Source of the DNA: an uncultured Sulfitobacter sp.
GTDB lineage: Bacteria; Pseudomonadota; Alphaproteobacteria; Rhodobacterales; Rhodobacteraceae
Reading direction: 5' to 3'
DNA length: 64,000 bases
Assembly: GCF_947502895.1 (NCBI RefSeq)
Contig: NZ_CANNBM010000001.1
Span: 682,001 to 746,000 of the forward strand
Under the pieces are notes generated by a model. It did not search any database and had not been told where the DNA came from. It saw only the letters and a program-made list of their open reading frames with translations. Position 1 is the first letter of the stretch, and each line of letters opens with the position of its first letter. The translations under genes and the position numbers were made by a program. This document shows, piece after piece, positions 16,163-23,774 of this stretch.

Positions 16163-16576
16163 TTACCAATCCTCGCGGACCACGACCCGTGTCTTGATCG
16201 GCAGCTTCATTGCGGCGAGGCGCAGGGCTTCGCGTGCGATGTCGTCGTTGACGCCGTCGATTTCGAACATCACACGGCCGGGTTTGACCTTGGCTGCCCA
16301 GAAATCCACGGAACCTTTACCTTTACCCATCCGTACTTCAACGGGCTTGGAGGTGACAGGTACGTCTGGAAAAATACGGATCCAGACACGGCCTTGACGC
16401 TTCATGTGACGCGTCATGGCACGACGTGCAGCTTCGATCTGGCGCGCTGTTACACGCTCAGGCTCGATTGCTTTGAGACCGTAGGTGCCGAAGTTCAGGT
16501 CAGACCCGCCCTTCGCAAGACCCTTGATAGAGCCTTTGAACTGCTTACGGAATTTCGTACGTTTTGGCTGTAGCAT
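16163..16576 (-). CDS. rplP: 50S ribosomal protein L16
   Basis: L16 (137 aa) organises the A-site side of the peptidyl transferase centre. MLQPKRTKFRKQFKGSIKG and the basic loop AARRAMTRHMKRQGRVWIRIFPDVP are diagnostic. It is 11 bp after rpsC. It ends a transcription unit here; rpmC, its usual partner, is 4.8 kb away. Confidence 0.98.
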   Translation of the reverse strand: MLQPKRTKFRKQFKGSIKGLAKGGSDLNFGTYGLKAIEPERVTARQIEAARRAMTRHMKRQGRVWIRIFPDVPVTSKPVEVRMGKGKGSVDFWAAKVKPGRVMFEIDGVNDDIAREALRLAAMKLPIKTRVVVREDW

Positions 16577-16587
16577 CTATCTACTCC

Positions 16588-17295
16588 TTAACGCCGACCG
16601 CCGGCACCGCGAGGTGCTGGGCCGTCTTGCATTTCTTGTGCCTTGCGGTCACGGGCAGCTGGATCATGTTCCATGATCTCGCCTTTGAAGATCCACGTCT
16701 TGATGCCGATGATGCCATAGGCAGTCGCAGCTTCAACATGTGCATAATCGATGTCCGCACGCAGTGTGTGCAGCGGCACGCGACCTTCACGGTACCATTC
16801 GGTACGCGCAATCTCGGCACCGCCGAGACGGCCTGCGAGGTTCACACGAATACCAAGGGCACCCATACGCATGGCGTTCTGTACCGCGCGCTTCATCGCA
16901 CGACGGAAGGACACACGGCGCTCAAGCTGCTGTGCAATGCTCTCACCCACAAGGGCTGCGTCCAGTTCAGGCTTGCGCACTTCAACGATGTTGAGGTGCA
17001 GTTCGCTGTCTGTGAACTGGGCCAGCTTTTTGCGCAGACCTTCGATGTCTGCACCTTTCTTGCCGATGATGACACCGGGGCGTGCTGTGTGGATCGTGAC
17101 GCGGCACTTTTTGTGCGGACGCTCGATGATCACACGGGAAATACCCGCCTGATGGCACTCTTTCTTGATGAAGGCACGGATTGCGAGGTCTTCCAGCAGA
17201 AGATCGCCGTAATCCTTCGTGTCGGCATACCAGCGGCTGTCCCATGTACGGTTAACCTGAAGGCGCATGCCGATTGGATTGACTTTATTACCCAT
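16588..17295 (-). CDS. rpsC: 30S ribosomal protein S3
   Basis: S3 (235 aa) lines the mRNA entry channel and has helicase activity with S4 and S5. A KH domain (about 60-110) includes PGVIIGKKGADIEGLRKKLAQF; the C-terminal domain includes GALGIRVNLAGRLGGAEIARTEW. The start overlaps the rplV stop by one base. The C-terminal tail is short and charged. Normal length. Confidence 0.98.
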   Translation of the reverse strand: MGNKVNPIGMRLQVNRTWDSRWYADTKDYGDLLLEDLAIRAFIKKECHQAGISRVIIERPHKKCRVTIHTARPGVIIGKKGADIEGLRKKLAQFTDSELHLNIVEVRKPELDAALVGESIAQQLERRVSFRRAMKRAVQNAMRMGALGIRVNLAGRLGGAEIARTEWYREGRVPLHTLRADIDYAHVEAATAYGIIGIKTWIFKGEIMEHDPAARDRKAQEMQDGPAPRGAGGRR

Positions 17296-17675
17296 TATGC
17301 TTGCTCCTCAACCTGACGCACGACGATGGTGATTTCCGCAAACGGCTTCATGATCTTGCCGAAACGGCCACGCGCACGTGGACGACCACGCTTGAGTGTC
17401 ATGTTCTTGCCGACATAGGCTTCTGCCACGATCAGCTCGTCCACGTCGAGGTTGTGGTTGTTCTCGCCATTGGCAATCGCAGACTGAAGGCATTTCTTCA
17501 CGTCGATCGCGATACGTTTTTTGGAGAAAGTCAGGTCCGTCAAAGCACGGTCGACCTTCTTGCCGCGGATCATTGCGGCAACGAGGTTAAGTTTCTGCGG
17601 AGACGTCTTCAGCATGCGCAGTTTTGCGCGGGCCTCGTTGTCTGCCACGCGGCGGGGATTTTTATCCTTGCTCAT
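17295..17675 (-). CDS. rplV: 50S ribosomal protein L22
   Basis: L22 (126 aa) lines the exit tunnel with a beta-hairpin, seen here as YVGKNMTLKRGRPRARGRFGKIMKPFAEITIVV near the C-terminus. The core KLRMLKTSPQKLNLVAAMIRGKKVDRAL is conserved. Three bases separate it from rpsS. Confidence 0.98.
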   Translation of the reverse strand: MSKDKNPRRVADNEARAKLRMLKTSPQKLNLVAAMIRGKKVDRALTDLTFSKKRIAIDVKKCLQSAIANGENNHNLDVDELIVAEAYVGKNMTLKRGRPRARGRFGKIMKPFAEITIVVRQVEEQA

Positions 17676-17678
17676 GGC

Positions 17679-17957
17679 TTATTTCCGCTTCGCTTTTTTA
17701 TCAGCTGCGTGACCATAATAGGTCCGGGTTGGTGAATACTCACCAAACTTCTGACCAATCATCTCTTCGCTGATGTTTACTGGGATGTGCTTGTGACCGT
17801 TGTAGACGCCGAACGTCAGGCCAACAAACTGTGGGAGGATCGTGGAACGGCGCGACCAGATCTTGATCACTTCGTTACGACCGCTCTCGCGGGAGGCTTC
17901 GGCCTTTTTGAGGACATAAGAGTCAACAAAAGGACCTTTCCATACTGAACGAGACAT
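17679..17957 (-). CDS. rpsS: 30S ribosomal protein S19
   Basis: S19 (92 aa) binds the head of 16S rRNA with S13. It begins SRSVWKGPFVDSYVLKKAE and carries the signature IPVNISEEMIGQKFGEYSPTRTYYGHAADKKAKRK. It lies 3 bp after the rplB stop. Confidence 0.98.
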   Translation of the reverse strand: MSRSVWKGPFVDSYVLKKAEASRESGRNEVIKIWSRRSTILPQFVGLTFGVYNGHKHIPVNISEEMIGQKFGEYSPTRTYYGHAADKKAKRK

Positions 17958-17960
17958 ATA

Positions 17961-18803
17961 TTAACGCCCCTTTTTCTTGGCGTGGCGCGACCGGATAATC
18001 AGGCTGCTTGACGCTTTTTTCTTGTTACGTGTCTTGGCACCCTTGGTTGGTTTGCCCCATGGGGTAACCGGGTGACGACCACCGGATGTACGGCCTTCAC
18101 CACCACCGTGCGGGTGGTCGATCGGGTTCATGACAACACCACGAACACTCGGGCGGATGCCCTTGTGACGCATGCGGCCTGCTTTACCGTAGTTCTGGTT
18201 CGAATTGTCGGGGTTGGACACGGCACCAACGGTGGCCATGCATTCCTGACGTACCAAGCGCAGTTCACCCGAAGACAGGCGGATCTGGGCGTAGCCACCA
18301 TCACGACCAACGAACTGAGCATAAGTCCCGGCAGCACGGGCGATCTGGCCGCCTTTGCCTGGCTTCATCTCGATGTTGTGGATGATGGTACCGATTGGCA
18401 TGCCGGAGAATGGCATCGCGTTGCCGGGCTTGATGTCTGCCTTGGCGGATGCCACGACCTGATCACCAACGGCGATACGCTGAGGAGCAAGGATATAGGC
18501 CTGCTCGCCGTCTTCATATTTCACGAGTGCGATAAACGCAGTCCGGTTCGGGTCATATTCAATGCGCATGATCGTCGCGGTGACGTCCAGTTTGTTACGC
18601 TTGAAATCGACGATACGGTAGAGGCGCTTTGCACCACCACCCTTGCGACGCATTGTAATCCGTCCGGTGTTGTTCCGTCCGCCGTGCTTGCTAAGTCCCT
18701 CAGTGAGGGCCTTGACAGGGCGACCTTTCCAAAGCTCCGAACGGTCAATCAGTACCAGCCCACGCTGGCCTGGCGTCGTCGGTTTGTACGACTTGAGTGC
18801 CAT
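17961..18803 (-). CDS. rplB: 50S ribosomal protein L2
   Basis: L2 (280 aa) is required for peptidyl transferase activity and subunit joining. MALKSYKPTTPGQRGLVLIDRSELWKG begins at the ATG at 18801-18803; the frame is open 32 codons upstream into the repeat region but without family similarity. The C-terminal signature NPIDHPHGGGEGRTSGGRHPVTPWGKPTKG includes the catalytically important His. rplW normally precedes rplB directly; here three other genes intervene, so rplB leads its own unit. Confidence 0.98.
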   Translation of the reverse strand: MALKSYKPTTPGQRGLVLIDRSELWKGRPVKALTEGLSKHGGRNNTGRITMRRKGGGAKRLYRIVDFKRNKLDVTATIMRIEYDPNRTAFIALVKYEDGEQAYILAPQRIAVGDQVVASAKADIKPGNAMPFSGMPIGTIIHNIEMKPGKGGQIARAAGTYAQFVGRDGGYAQIRLSSGELRLVRQECMATVGAVSNPDNSNQNYGKAGRMRHKGIRPSVRGVVMNPIDHPHGGGEGRTSGGRHPVTPWGKPTKGAKTRNKKKASSSLIIRSRHAKKKGR

Positions 18804-18890
18804 GTTCTCTGTCTTCCGTTTTGCTTGTATGCGGCCCCGTAGGTCCGCTGTGGTTAGAGGGCCCCGAAGGTCCCAGAGTTTGTGTGGTCC

Positions 18891-18947
18891 GGTGCGCATG
18901 AATGCACACCCTACCGTTTGTCCGTAGGGTGTGCATTCATGCGCACC
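18891..18947. repeat. Palindromic intergenic repeat, copy D
   Basis: Arms GGTGCGCATGAATGCACACCCTAC and GTAGGGTGTGCATTCATGCGCACC are exact complements around a short CGTTTGTC spacer, a perfect 24-bp stem. It lies 88 bp before the rplB start, in the leader or promoter region of the rplB unit. Confidence 0.88.
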
Positions 18948-18963
18948 TACAAAACAACAACGA

Positions 18964-18985
18964 AGCCCCAGACGAATCTGGGGCT
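18964..18985 (-). terminator. Terminator after the DUF3047 gene
   Basis: A 9-bp stem, AGCCCCAGA/TCTGGGGCT, with a four-base loop; T-rich sequence follows on the minus strand. It separates the DUF3047 gene from rplB. Confidence 0.7.
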
Positions 18986-19092
18986 GTGCCGATGGTGTCT
19001 GTTAGGGTGTAGAGGGTATGGGGTCAAGGGGTGGTAGCCTGTTCAGACCATGTCCCCTCTGCGGAAACGGGAAATAAGGAATACCGAACCAA

Positions 19093-19734
19093 CTATCGCA
19101 GCGAAAGGCTTCCAATCGACGCACGGATCACGCTTTTGGTGTCGTCACTGTCGCCGGACACAGCCAAACCCACAAGCGCGCCTTTGGCACCCCCGAACGC
19201 ACGGGCGTAATCGGCCGCCAAGTCCACCTTTTCGCCATGCGATCCCGTTCCAGCCTGCCTGAGCGCAATTGTCACGCCCTGCCCCCTTGGTCCGTAGGGC
19301 GACTTGATAACCTGCCCCCGCTTGGCGTTGCCGCCCCATGCATATTGAATGATCCGCACATCTTTATTGCCCAAGAGACTGCGTATATTTTTCCCCTGCA
19401 AGCTGGGCGCGACCGCTTCTGGGACAAAGACGAAGTACAAGGAAATATTGCGGTCATCGCCGCCCTTGCGTGCAAGATTTGTTGCCAGAACCGATTGATC
19501 GACGGACCAGCGCCATGACGCACCCGATGCGCCCCAATCGGCCTGTCCCACACGTGTCCATGCAATGGAAACCGAGCCATCCGAGACGAGGCTAAGATTC
19601 TTCCCAAAGCTATAGTCATTTGAGCTAAACAGCGACAGACGCTGCTCACTCCAACCGCTCGAAAAGCTGATTGGTCCTGCCGATACAGACATTGCGGCCA
19701 GTGTTAGTGCTGCTGCTGTTAGTGTTAAACGCAT
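19093..19734 (-). CDS. DUF3047-type secreted protein
   Basis: 213 aa. A cleavable signal peptide (MRLTLTAAALTLAAMSVSAG) directs it to the periplasm. The mature part has the DUF3047 pattern: ASGASWRWSVDQSVLATNLARKGGDDRNISLYFVFVPE, then VRIIQYAWGG, then YGPRGQGVTIALRQAGTG and KVDLAADYARAFGGAKGALVGLAVSGDSDDT. The function of this family is unknown. AGGGAG lies before the ATG. It is the last gene before a hairpin upstream of rplB, in an insertion within the S10 operon. Confidence 0.82.
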   Translation of the reverse strand: MRLTLTAAALTLAAMSVSAGPISFSSGWSEQRLSLFSSNDYSFGKNLSLVSDGSVSIAWTRVGQADWGASGASWRWSVDQSVLATNLARKGGDDRNISLYFVFVPEAVAPSLQGKNIRSLLGNKDVRIIQYAWGGNAKRGQVIKSPYGPRGQGVTIALRQAGTGSHGEKVDLAADYARAFGGAKGALVGLAVSGDSDDTKSVIRASIGSLSLR

Positions 19735-19806
19735 GTGCTGCTCCCTTTATGGACATGAGGGAACCTAGTTCAGGCAATTGAAGGTAGCCACAAAACATCT
19801 GTCACA

Positions 19807-19825
19807 ATGTTGTCAGCGACAACAT
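19807..19825. repeat. Perfect inverted repeat ATGTTGTC/GACAACAT
   Basis: An 8-bp perfect inverted repeat with an AGC spacer in the 109-bp gap between the membrane protein gene and the DUF3047 gene. Its size and lack of GC-rich stem fit an operator as well as a weak terminator; no regulator is known. Confidence 0.4.
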
Positions 19826-19843
19826 GTAAACGCACACCAGCCT

Positions 19844-20443
19844 TCAGGCGCCTGACGCACCCGCACCTGAAATCTCGCCCTTGGTCAAAGCGCGGATAAA
19901 CAACACTGCTAGCTGCCCCCCGATTGTACAGATTCCAAACCAGATCGCGGCAGCAGGGAGCAGTACATCCCACGGAGCGGTTTTAAGGTACGTGCTGGAA
20001 CCCAAAAAAAGGCCCGACGACCAGCCGAACATGGAGAAGATCGCAACTTGGGACGCGACCGCTAAATCGCGGCGTGGAAGGCTGGACATCGAGCGGCCGA
20101 TGTTACGCCTCAGCAGCGGCAGAACCAGCGCGCGGATGATGGTGCCGTTGAGTGTCATCAGCACCATCAAAGATACTTTCATCCAGAGCTTCGGCGAGAA
20201 GGCGGATAGATCAAACCCGGTGCGCACATAAATCAGCACAAGGCCAGTTGCCCAGAGCCCCATGAATGCCCAGAAGATCCACGCATGCAGTTGCTCGATA
20301 GATTTGATATCACCTTCACAGATCGGCATGCGCAGACCGCGAAACGTAAGATAGTCATGGAAGAGAACCGTACCCATGCCAGCTGCGAAAAGGGTTAGGT
20401 GTGCCGCACGCAGCGCGTCCAGCAAAATCGGGTTCATTTCCAT
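19844..20443 (-). CDS. Integral membrane protein, unknown function
   Basis: 199 aa with about five hydrophobic segments: LLDALRAAHLTLFAAGMGTVLFHDYLTF, LHAWIFWAFMGLWATGLVLIYV, WMKVSLMVLMTLNGTIIRALVLPLL, VASQVAIFSMFGWSSGLFLGSS and WDVLLPAAAIWFGICTIGGQLAVLFI. Two membrane-embedded histidines (AAHLTLF and LFHDY) and one in LHAW recall haem- or metal-binding membrane proteins, but no family could be named. The ATG at 20441-20443 was chosen. It lies between cspA and the DUF3047 gene, in the S10 operon interruption. Confidence 0.65.
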   Translation of the reverse strand: MEMNPILLDALRAAHLTLFAAGMGTVLFHDYLTFRGLRMPICEGDIKSIEQLHAWIFWAFMGLWATGLVLIYVRTGFDLSAFSPKLWMKVSLMVLMTLNGTIIRALVLPLLRRNIGRSMSSLPRRDLAVASQVAIFSMFGWSSGLFLGSSTYLKTAPWDVLLPAAAIWFGICTIGGQLAVLFIRALTKGEISGAGASGA

Positions 20444-20706
20444 CGTAGTCTCTTTGGGGTTTGTCTGGCAGCAGCGGAATATTTCGCCATCTCTATTACA
20501 CTGGACAATTCGTCGCACAAGGCAGCGCACCTAGTTCGCACTTTTTTGAGGCCATTAGGACACAACCATTGGAAACATATAGATCTTATCTGGGTACATG
20601 CTTTGGCGCGCACTGCCAAAGGGGGCGGCACATGTGCGGTTCTGGTCCTGCTTCCCAAAAAACCCAACGATGTGTGTGCGCCGACCGCTGTAGCACAACC
20701 CATGCG

Positions 20707-20738
20707 AAAGGGGCGCAGCCTCCGCAGCCGCGCCCCTT
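20707..20738 (-). terminator. Terminator after cspA
   Basis: Arms AAGGGGCGC and GCGCCCCTTT enclosing further GC pairs, with TTTCG following on the minus strand, 40 bp past the cspA stop. Cold-shock genes commonly have their own terminator. Confidence 0.65.
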
Positions 20739-20778
20739 CCAAATCTCTGCACTCCGCCCCCCTAGGGAGCAGGCTGGC

Positions 20779-20985
20779 TTATGCCAGTGCGATGTTTGTC
20801 GCAGATTCGCGACCGTCACGGCCGGCTTCGATGTCGAAAGTAACTTTCTGATCATCGGACAGACCTGTCAGGCCTGCTTGCTCAACGGCGGAGATGTGCA
20901 CGAACACGTCTTTGCTGCCGCCTTCGGGCGCGATAAAGCCGAAGCCTTTAGTGGAGTTGAACCATTTTACTGTGCCATTGGCCAT
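20779..20985 (-). CDS. cspA: Cold-shock protein (CspA family)
   Basis: A 68-residue cold-shock-domain protein that binds single-stranded nucleic acid. RNP1 KGFGFIAPEG (residues 13-22) and RNP2 VFVHISAVE (27-35) are intact, as is the N-terminal GTVKWFN. AAAAGGAA lies before the ATG. A leader of roughly 150 nt separates it from a TATAAT box, as in cold-inducible csp genes, where the leader acts as a temperature sensor. It lies just downstream of the rplW terminator in the middle of the interrupted S10 operon. Confidence 0.95.
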   Translation of the reverse strand: MANGTVKWFNSTKGFGFIAPEGGSKDVFVHISAVEQAGLTGLSDDQKVTFDIEAGRDGRESATNIALA

Positions 20986-21136
20986 CAGTGTATTCCTTTT
21001 ATTGTCTGCCCGCAGGATGCGGCAGGTCGGCTAAGTCAGGTAAAGATCGTAAGACTGAGCCGTAAGGAGCAGTAGTAGCGATAGACAGTGTAACGTTGCC
21101 CGCCCCGAATGCGCCTTTGTAGACGTAATAGCAAGC

Positions 21137-21142
21137 ATTATA
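21137..21142 (-). promoter_or_regulatory. Candidate -10 box for cspA
   Basis: A perfect TATAAT on the minus strand 152 bp before the cspA start, beyond the rplW terminator. No good -35 box at 16-18 bp, so this is a weak call. Confidence 0.35.
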
Positions 21143-21181
21143 ATCTCAGATGCGGATTTAGGCGCCTTTCCCCGAAACGCA

Positions 21182-21208
21182 AAAGGCCCCCGCGTCTGCG
21201 GAGGCCCC
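21182..21208 (-). terminator. Terminator after rplW
   Basis: An imperfect GC-rich stem (GGGGCCTCCGC with GCGGGGGCC) followed by TTTTGCG on the minus strand, 20 bp past the rplW stop. It ends the rpsJ-rplC-rplD-rplW unit. Confidence 0.65.
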
Positions 21209-21227
21209 TGCAATACTATGTCCGAGC

Positions 21228-21524
21228 TTACAGGCCGGTGGAGACGTCGATGGTGTTACCCTCTTCGAGCGTCACATATGCCTTCTTCACGTCTTTGCGT
21301 GTGCCCAGCTGACCGCGGAAGCGCTTGACCTTGCCTTTGGTGATGGACGTATTCACGGCCTTCACTTTGACACCAAAGAGAGCTTCGACAGCTTCTTTGA
21401 TCATGGGCTTGTTCGCAGCGATGGCCACTTCGAAAACAACGGCGTTGGCTTCGGAAGCCATTGTTGCTTTTTCGGTGATCAGCGGCTTGCGGATGATGTC
21501 GTAATGTTCTGGTTTCGCGCTCAT
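21228..21524 (-). CDS. rplW: 50S ribosomal protein L23
   Basis: L23 (98 aa) at the tunnel exit is the docking site for SRP and trigger factor. HYDIIRKPLITEKATMASEANAVVFEVAIAANKPMIKEAVEALFGVKV is typical. Its ATG overlaps the rplD stop by 4 bases. It is the last gene before a terminator; rplB follows only 2.4 kb later. Confidence 0.98.
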   Translation of the reverse strand: MSAKPEHYDIIRKPLITEKATMASEANAVVFEVAIAANKPMIKEAVEALFGVKVKAVNTSITKGKVKRFRGQLGTRKDVKKAYVTLEEGNTIDVSTGL

Positions 21525-22138
21525 TTCAAACGGGCCTCCAGTGCTTCGATACCTGCTTTTGTGATGACAAGTGTATCACGCTTCAGGATATCATATACGT
21601 TAGCGCCCATTGTCGGCAGGATGTCCAAACCTTCAATGTTGCGCGCGGCTTGCAGGAAGTTTTCATTCACGGATGCACCGTCAATGATCAGCGCGCGCTT
21701 CCAACCAAGGGATTTCACCTGTTTGGCCAATGCGGCTGTTTTCCCGTCCGATGCTGCATCGTCGATGATGACCAACGCGCCGGCTTTTGCCTTTGCGGAG
21801 AGCGCCATGCGCAGACCCAGTTTGCGGAACTTTTTCGTCAGCTCGTGGCCGTGGCTACGGGGTGTTGGACCCTTGTAGATACCGCCCCCACGAAAGATCG
21901 GAGCCGAACGTGCGCCGTGGCGTGCGCCACCGGTGCCTTTTTGGCGGTAGATCTTCTTGGTGGAGTAGCTGACTTCGCGACGTGTCTTTACCTTGTGGGT
22001 ACCGGCCTGCGCGTTGTTACGCTGCCAGCGGACAACACGGTGCAGAACGTCGGCGCGTGGCTCAAGGCCAAACAGGGCCTCGTCCAGGTCGATCGATCCG
22101 GCTTTGCCGCCGTCGAGTTTGATGACATCTAGTTTCAT
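21521..22138 (-). CDS. rplD: 50S ribosomal protein L4
   Basis: L4 (205 aa) extends a loop into the exit tunnel and in gammaproteobacteria represses the S10 operon. The tunnel loop reads KKIYRQKGTGGARHGARSAPIFRGGGIYKGPTPR (about 68-101). The start overlaps the rplC stop (ATGA). Normal length. Confidence 0.98.
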   Translation of the reverse strand: MKLDVIKLDGGKAGSIDLDEALFGLEPRADVLHRVVRWQRNNAQAGTHKVKTRREVSYSTKKIYRQKGTGGARHGARSAPIFRGGGIYKGPTPRSHGHELTKKFRKLGLRMALSAKAKAGALVIIDDAASDGKTAALAKQVKSLGWKRALIIDGASVNENFLQAARNIEGLDILPTMGANVYDILKRDTLVITKAGIEALEARLK

Positions 22139-23007
22139 GCGTCACCTTCTTTCTTGTCTTCGTCAGCGGCGGGTGCATCTGCACCTTCGGCTGCGATTTC
22201 AGCTTCGGCTGCTTTCAGCGCTTCGGCTTCGGCGGCTGCTTGCTCTTCTGCCAGACGCTTGGCTTCGGCTTCTGCCTCGGCTGCGGCTGCGGCGGCTGCT
22301 TCTTCGGCTGCTTTCGCAGCTTCACGGGCGGCGGATGCCAGAGCGGCGGGGACGATTGCGTTCTCGGGGAACGGCTTTTTAACCGCATCCTTGACCGTAA
22401 CCCAACCACCCTTGGAGCCAGGAACAGCGCCTTTGACCATGATCAGGCCGCGAGCAGTGTCTGTCTTGACGACTTCGAGGTTCTGGGTTGTCACGCGGGC
22501 TGCGCCCATGTGACCGGCCATTTTCTTGCCTTTGAAAACCTTGCCGGGATCCTGACACTGACCAGTGGAACCGTGCGAACGGTGTGAGATGGATACACCG
22601 TGTGTGGCACGCAGACCGCCAAAGTTGTGACGCTTCATCGCGCCCTGAAAGCCCTTACCGATGGAAGTGCCCGCAACGTCGACGTACTGACCCGCGAAGT
22701 AGTGATCGGCAATGATCTCTTCGCCAACCGGCAGCATCGCTTCCGCGTCGATGCGGAATTCTGCAACTTTACGCTTTGGTTCAACCTTTGCTGCTGCAAA
22801 GTGGCCGCGCATCGCTTGGGATGTGCGTTTTACTTTTGCCGTACCTGCACCGAGCTGAACAGCGACATAGCCGTCCTTTTCGATGGTACGCTGTGCAACA
22901 ACCTGAAGGTTATCGAGCTGAAGAACGGTTACAGGGATCTGCTTGCCGTCTTCCATGAACAGACGGGTCATGCCCATCTTTTTTGCAATAACGCCTGAGC
23001 GCAACAT
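22135..23007 (-). CDS. rplC: 50S ribosomal protein L3 with long C-terminal extension
   Basis: L3 is an assembly initiator of the large subunit with a loop reaching the peptidyl transferase centre (GSTGQCQDPGKVFKGKKMAGHMG). Usual length is about 205-215 aa; this one is 290. After residue 223 there is a 67-residue tail, almost only Ala, Glu and Lys (AREAAKAAEEAAAAAAAEAEAEAKRLAEE), predicted to be a long charged helix ending in the acidic DEDKKEGDA. The tail is in frame and the gene ends with an ATGA overlap to rplD, so it is genuine. Similar tails occur in related alphaproteobacteria. Confidence 0.97.
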   Translation of the reverse strand: MLRSGVIAKKMGMTRLFMEDGKQIPVTVLQLDNLQVVAQRTIEKDGYVAVQLGAGTAKVKRTSQAMRGHFAAAKVEPKRKVAEFRIDAEAMLPVGEEIIADHYFAGQYVDVAGTSIGKGFQGAMKRHNFGGLRATHGVSISHRSHGSTGQCQDPGKVFKGKKMAGHMGAARVTTQNLEVVKTDTARGLIMVKGAVPGSKGGWVTVKDAVKKPFPENAIVPAALASAAREAAKAAEEAAAAAAAEAEAEAKRLAEEQAAAEAEALKAAEAEIAAEGADAPAADEDKKEGDA

Positions 23008-23025
23008 ACTATTACCCTCCTACGC

Positions 23026-23343
23026 TTATGACTGCAGCTTGATCTCGACATCCACACCAGCGGCGAGGTCGAGCTTCATCAGCGCGTCAACGGTCTGTGG
23101 GGTCGGATCAACGATATCCAGCAAACGCTTGTGCGTGCGGATTTCGAACTGGTCACGTGATTTCTTGTCTACGTGGGGACCACGCAGAACGGTGAATTTT
23201 TCGATCTTGTTCGGCAGCGGAATGGGGCCGCGAACGGAAGCGCCTGTGCGCTTGGCAGTGTTTACGATTTCCTGAGTGGACGCATCGAGAACACGGTAGT
23301 CGAACGCCTTCAGGCGAATACGAATGTTCTGGCTCTGAGCCAT
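23026..23343 (-). CDS. rpsJ: 30S ribosomal protein S10 (NusE)
   Basis: S10 (105 aa from the chosen start) works in the small subunit and as NusE in transcription antitermination with NusB and NusG. IRIRLKAFDYRVLDASTQEIVNTAKRTGASVRGPIPLPN is diagnostic. Two ATGs lie six bases apart; the second (23341-23343, MAQSQNIRI) has AAGGGAT at the better distance. It is the first gene of the S10 unit, with a candidate promoter about 120 bp upstream. Confidence 0.97.
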   Translation of the reverse strand: MAQSQNIRIRLKAFDYRVLDASTQEIVNTAKRTGASVRGPIPLPNKIEKFTVLRGPHVDKKSRDQFEIRTHKRLLDIVDPTPQTVDALMKLDLAAGVDVEIKLQS

Positions 23344-23464
23344 GTGCATATCCCTTACATTGGGATTGAGATCGGATTGGAGGGGGAACGCTCATCGCTC
23401 CGCCTCTTCGCGTCTTTAAATGTACACTCGCAGCGCGAACAAACGCACGGCGGTGTTGGGTTGG

Positions 23465-23493
23465 CCTATAGGGGGAATCACATAGAGGGGCAA
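23465..23493 (-). promoter_or_regulatory. Candidate promoter of rpsJ unit
   Basis: On the minus strand TTGCCC and TATAGG are 17 bp apart, with a start point expected near 23458 and a leader of about 115 nt before rpsJ. The -10 is the same TATAGG seen upstream of rpsL. The 431-bp gap between rpsJ and the divergent desaturase gene contains nothing else identifiable. Confidence 0.5.
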
Positions 23494-23774
23494 GTGTGTT
23501 TTTACCCCGCACGAACACCCGTACGAAGCCGACCACAGTTGCACAGCTTCCTCTTGATCAGCAAACACCATCCCTAGGGTAGCATACCGATGCAAAGGCA
23601 GCGCATTTCCGCACCTCTCTGTTACAGAATAGCGCAATTACCTGCGGCCAATCCGCACGTAAACCGTATCTAAATAGCTCTATATCAAGTTTATGGGATG
23701 CCGCGGCGTAATAGACGTTGTTCGGCGGGCGCTTTGGTTTATCAAGTCGTCAACAGTTATAAGAAGCAGGCTCC

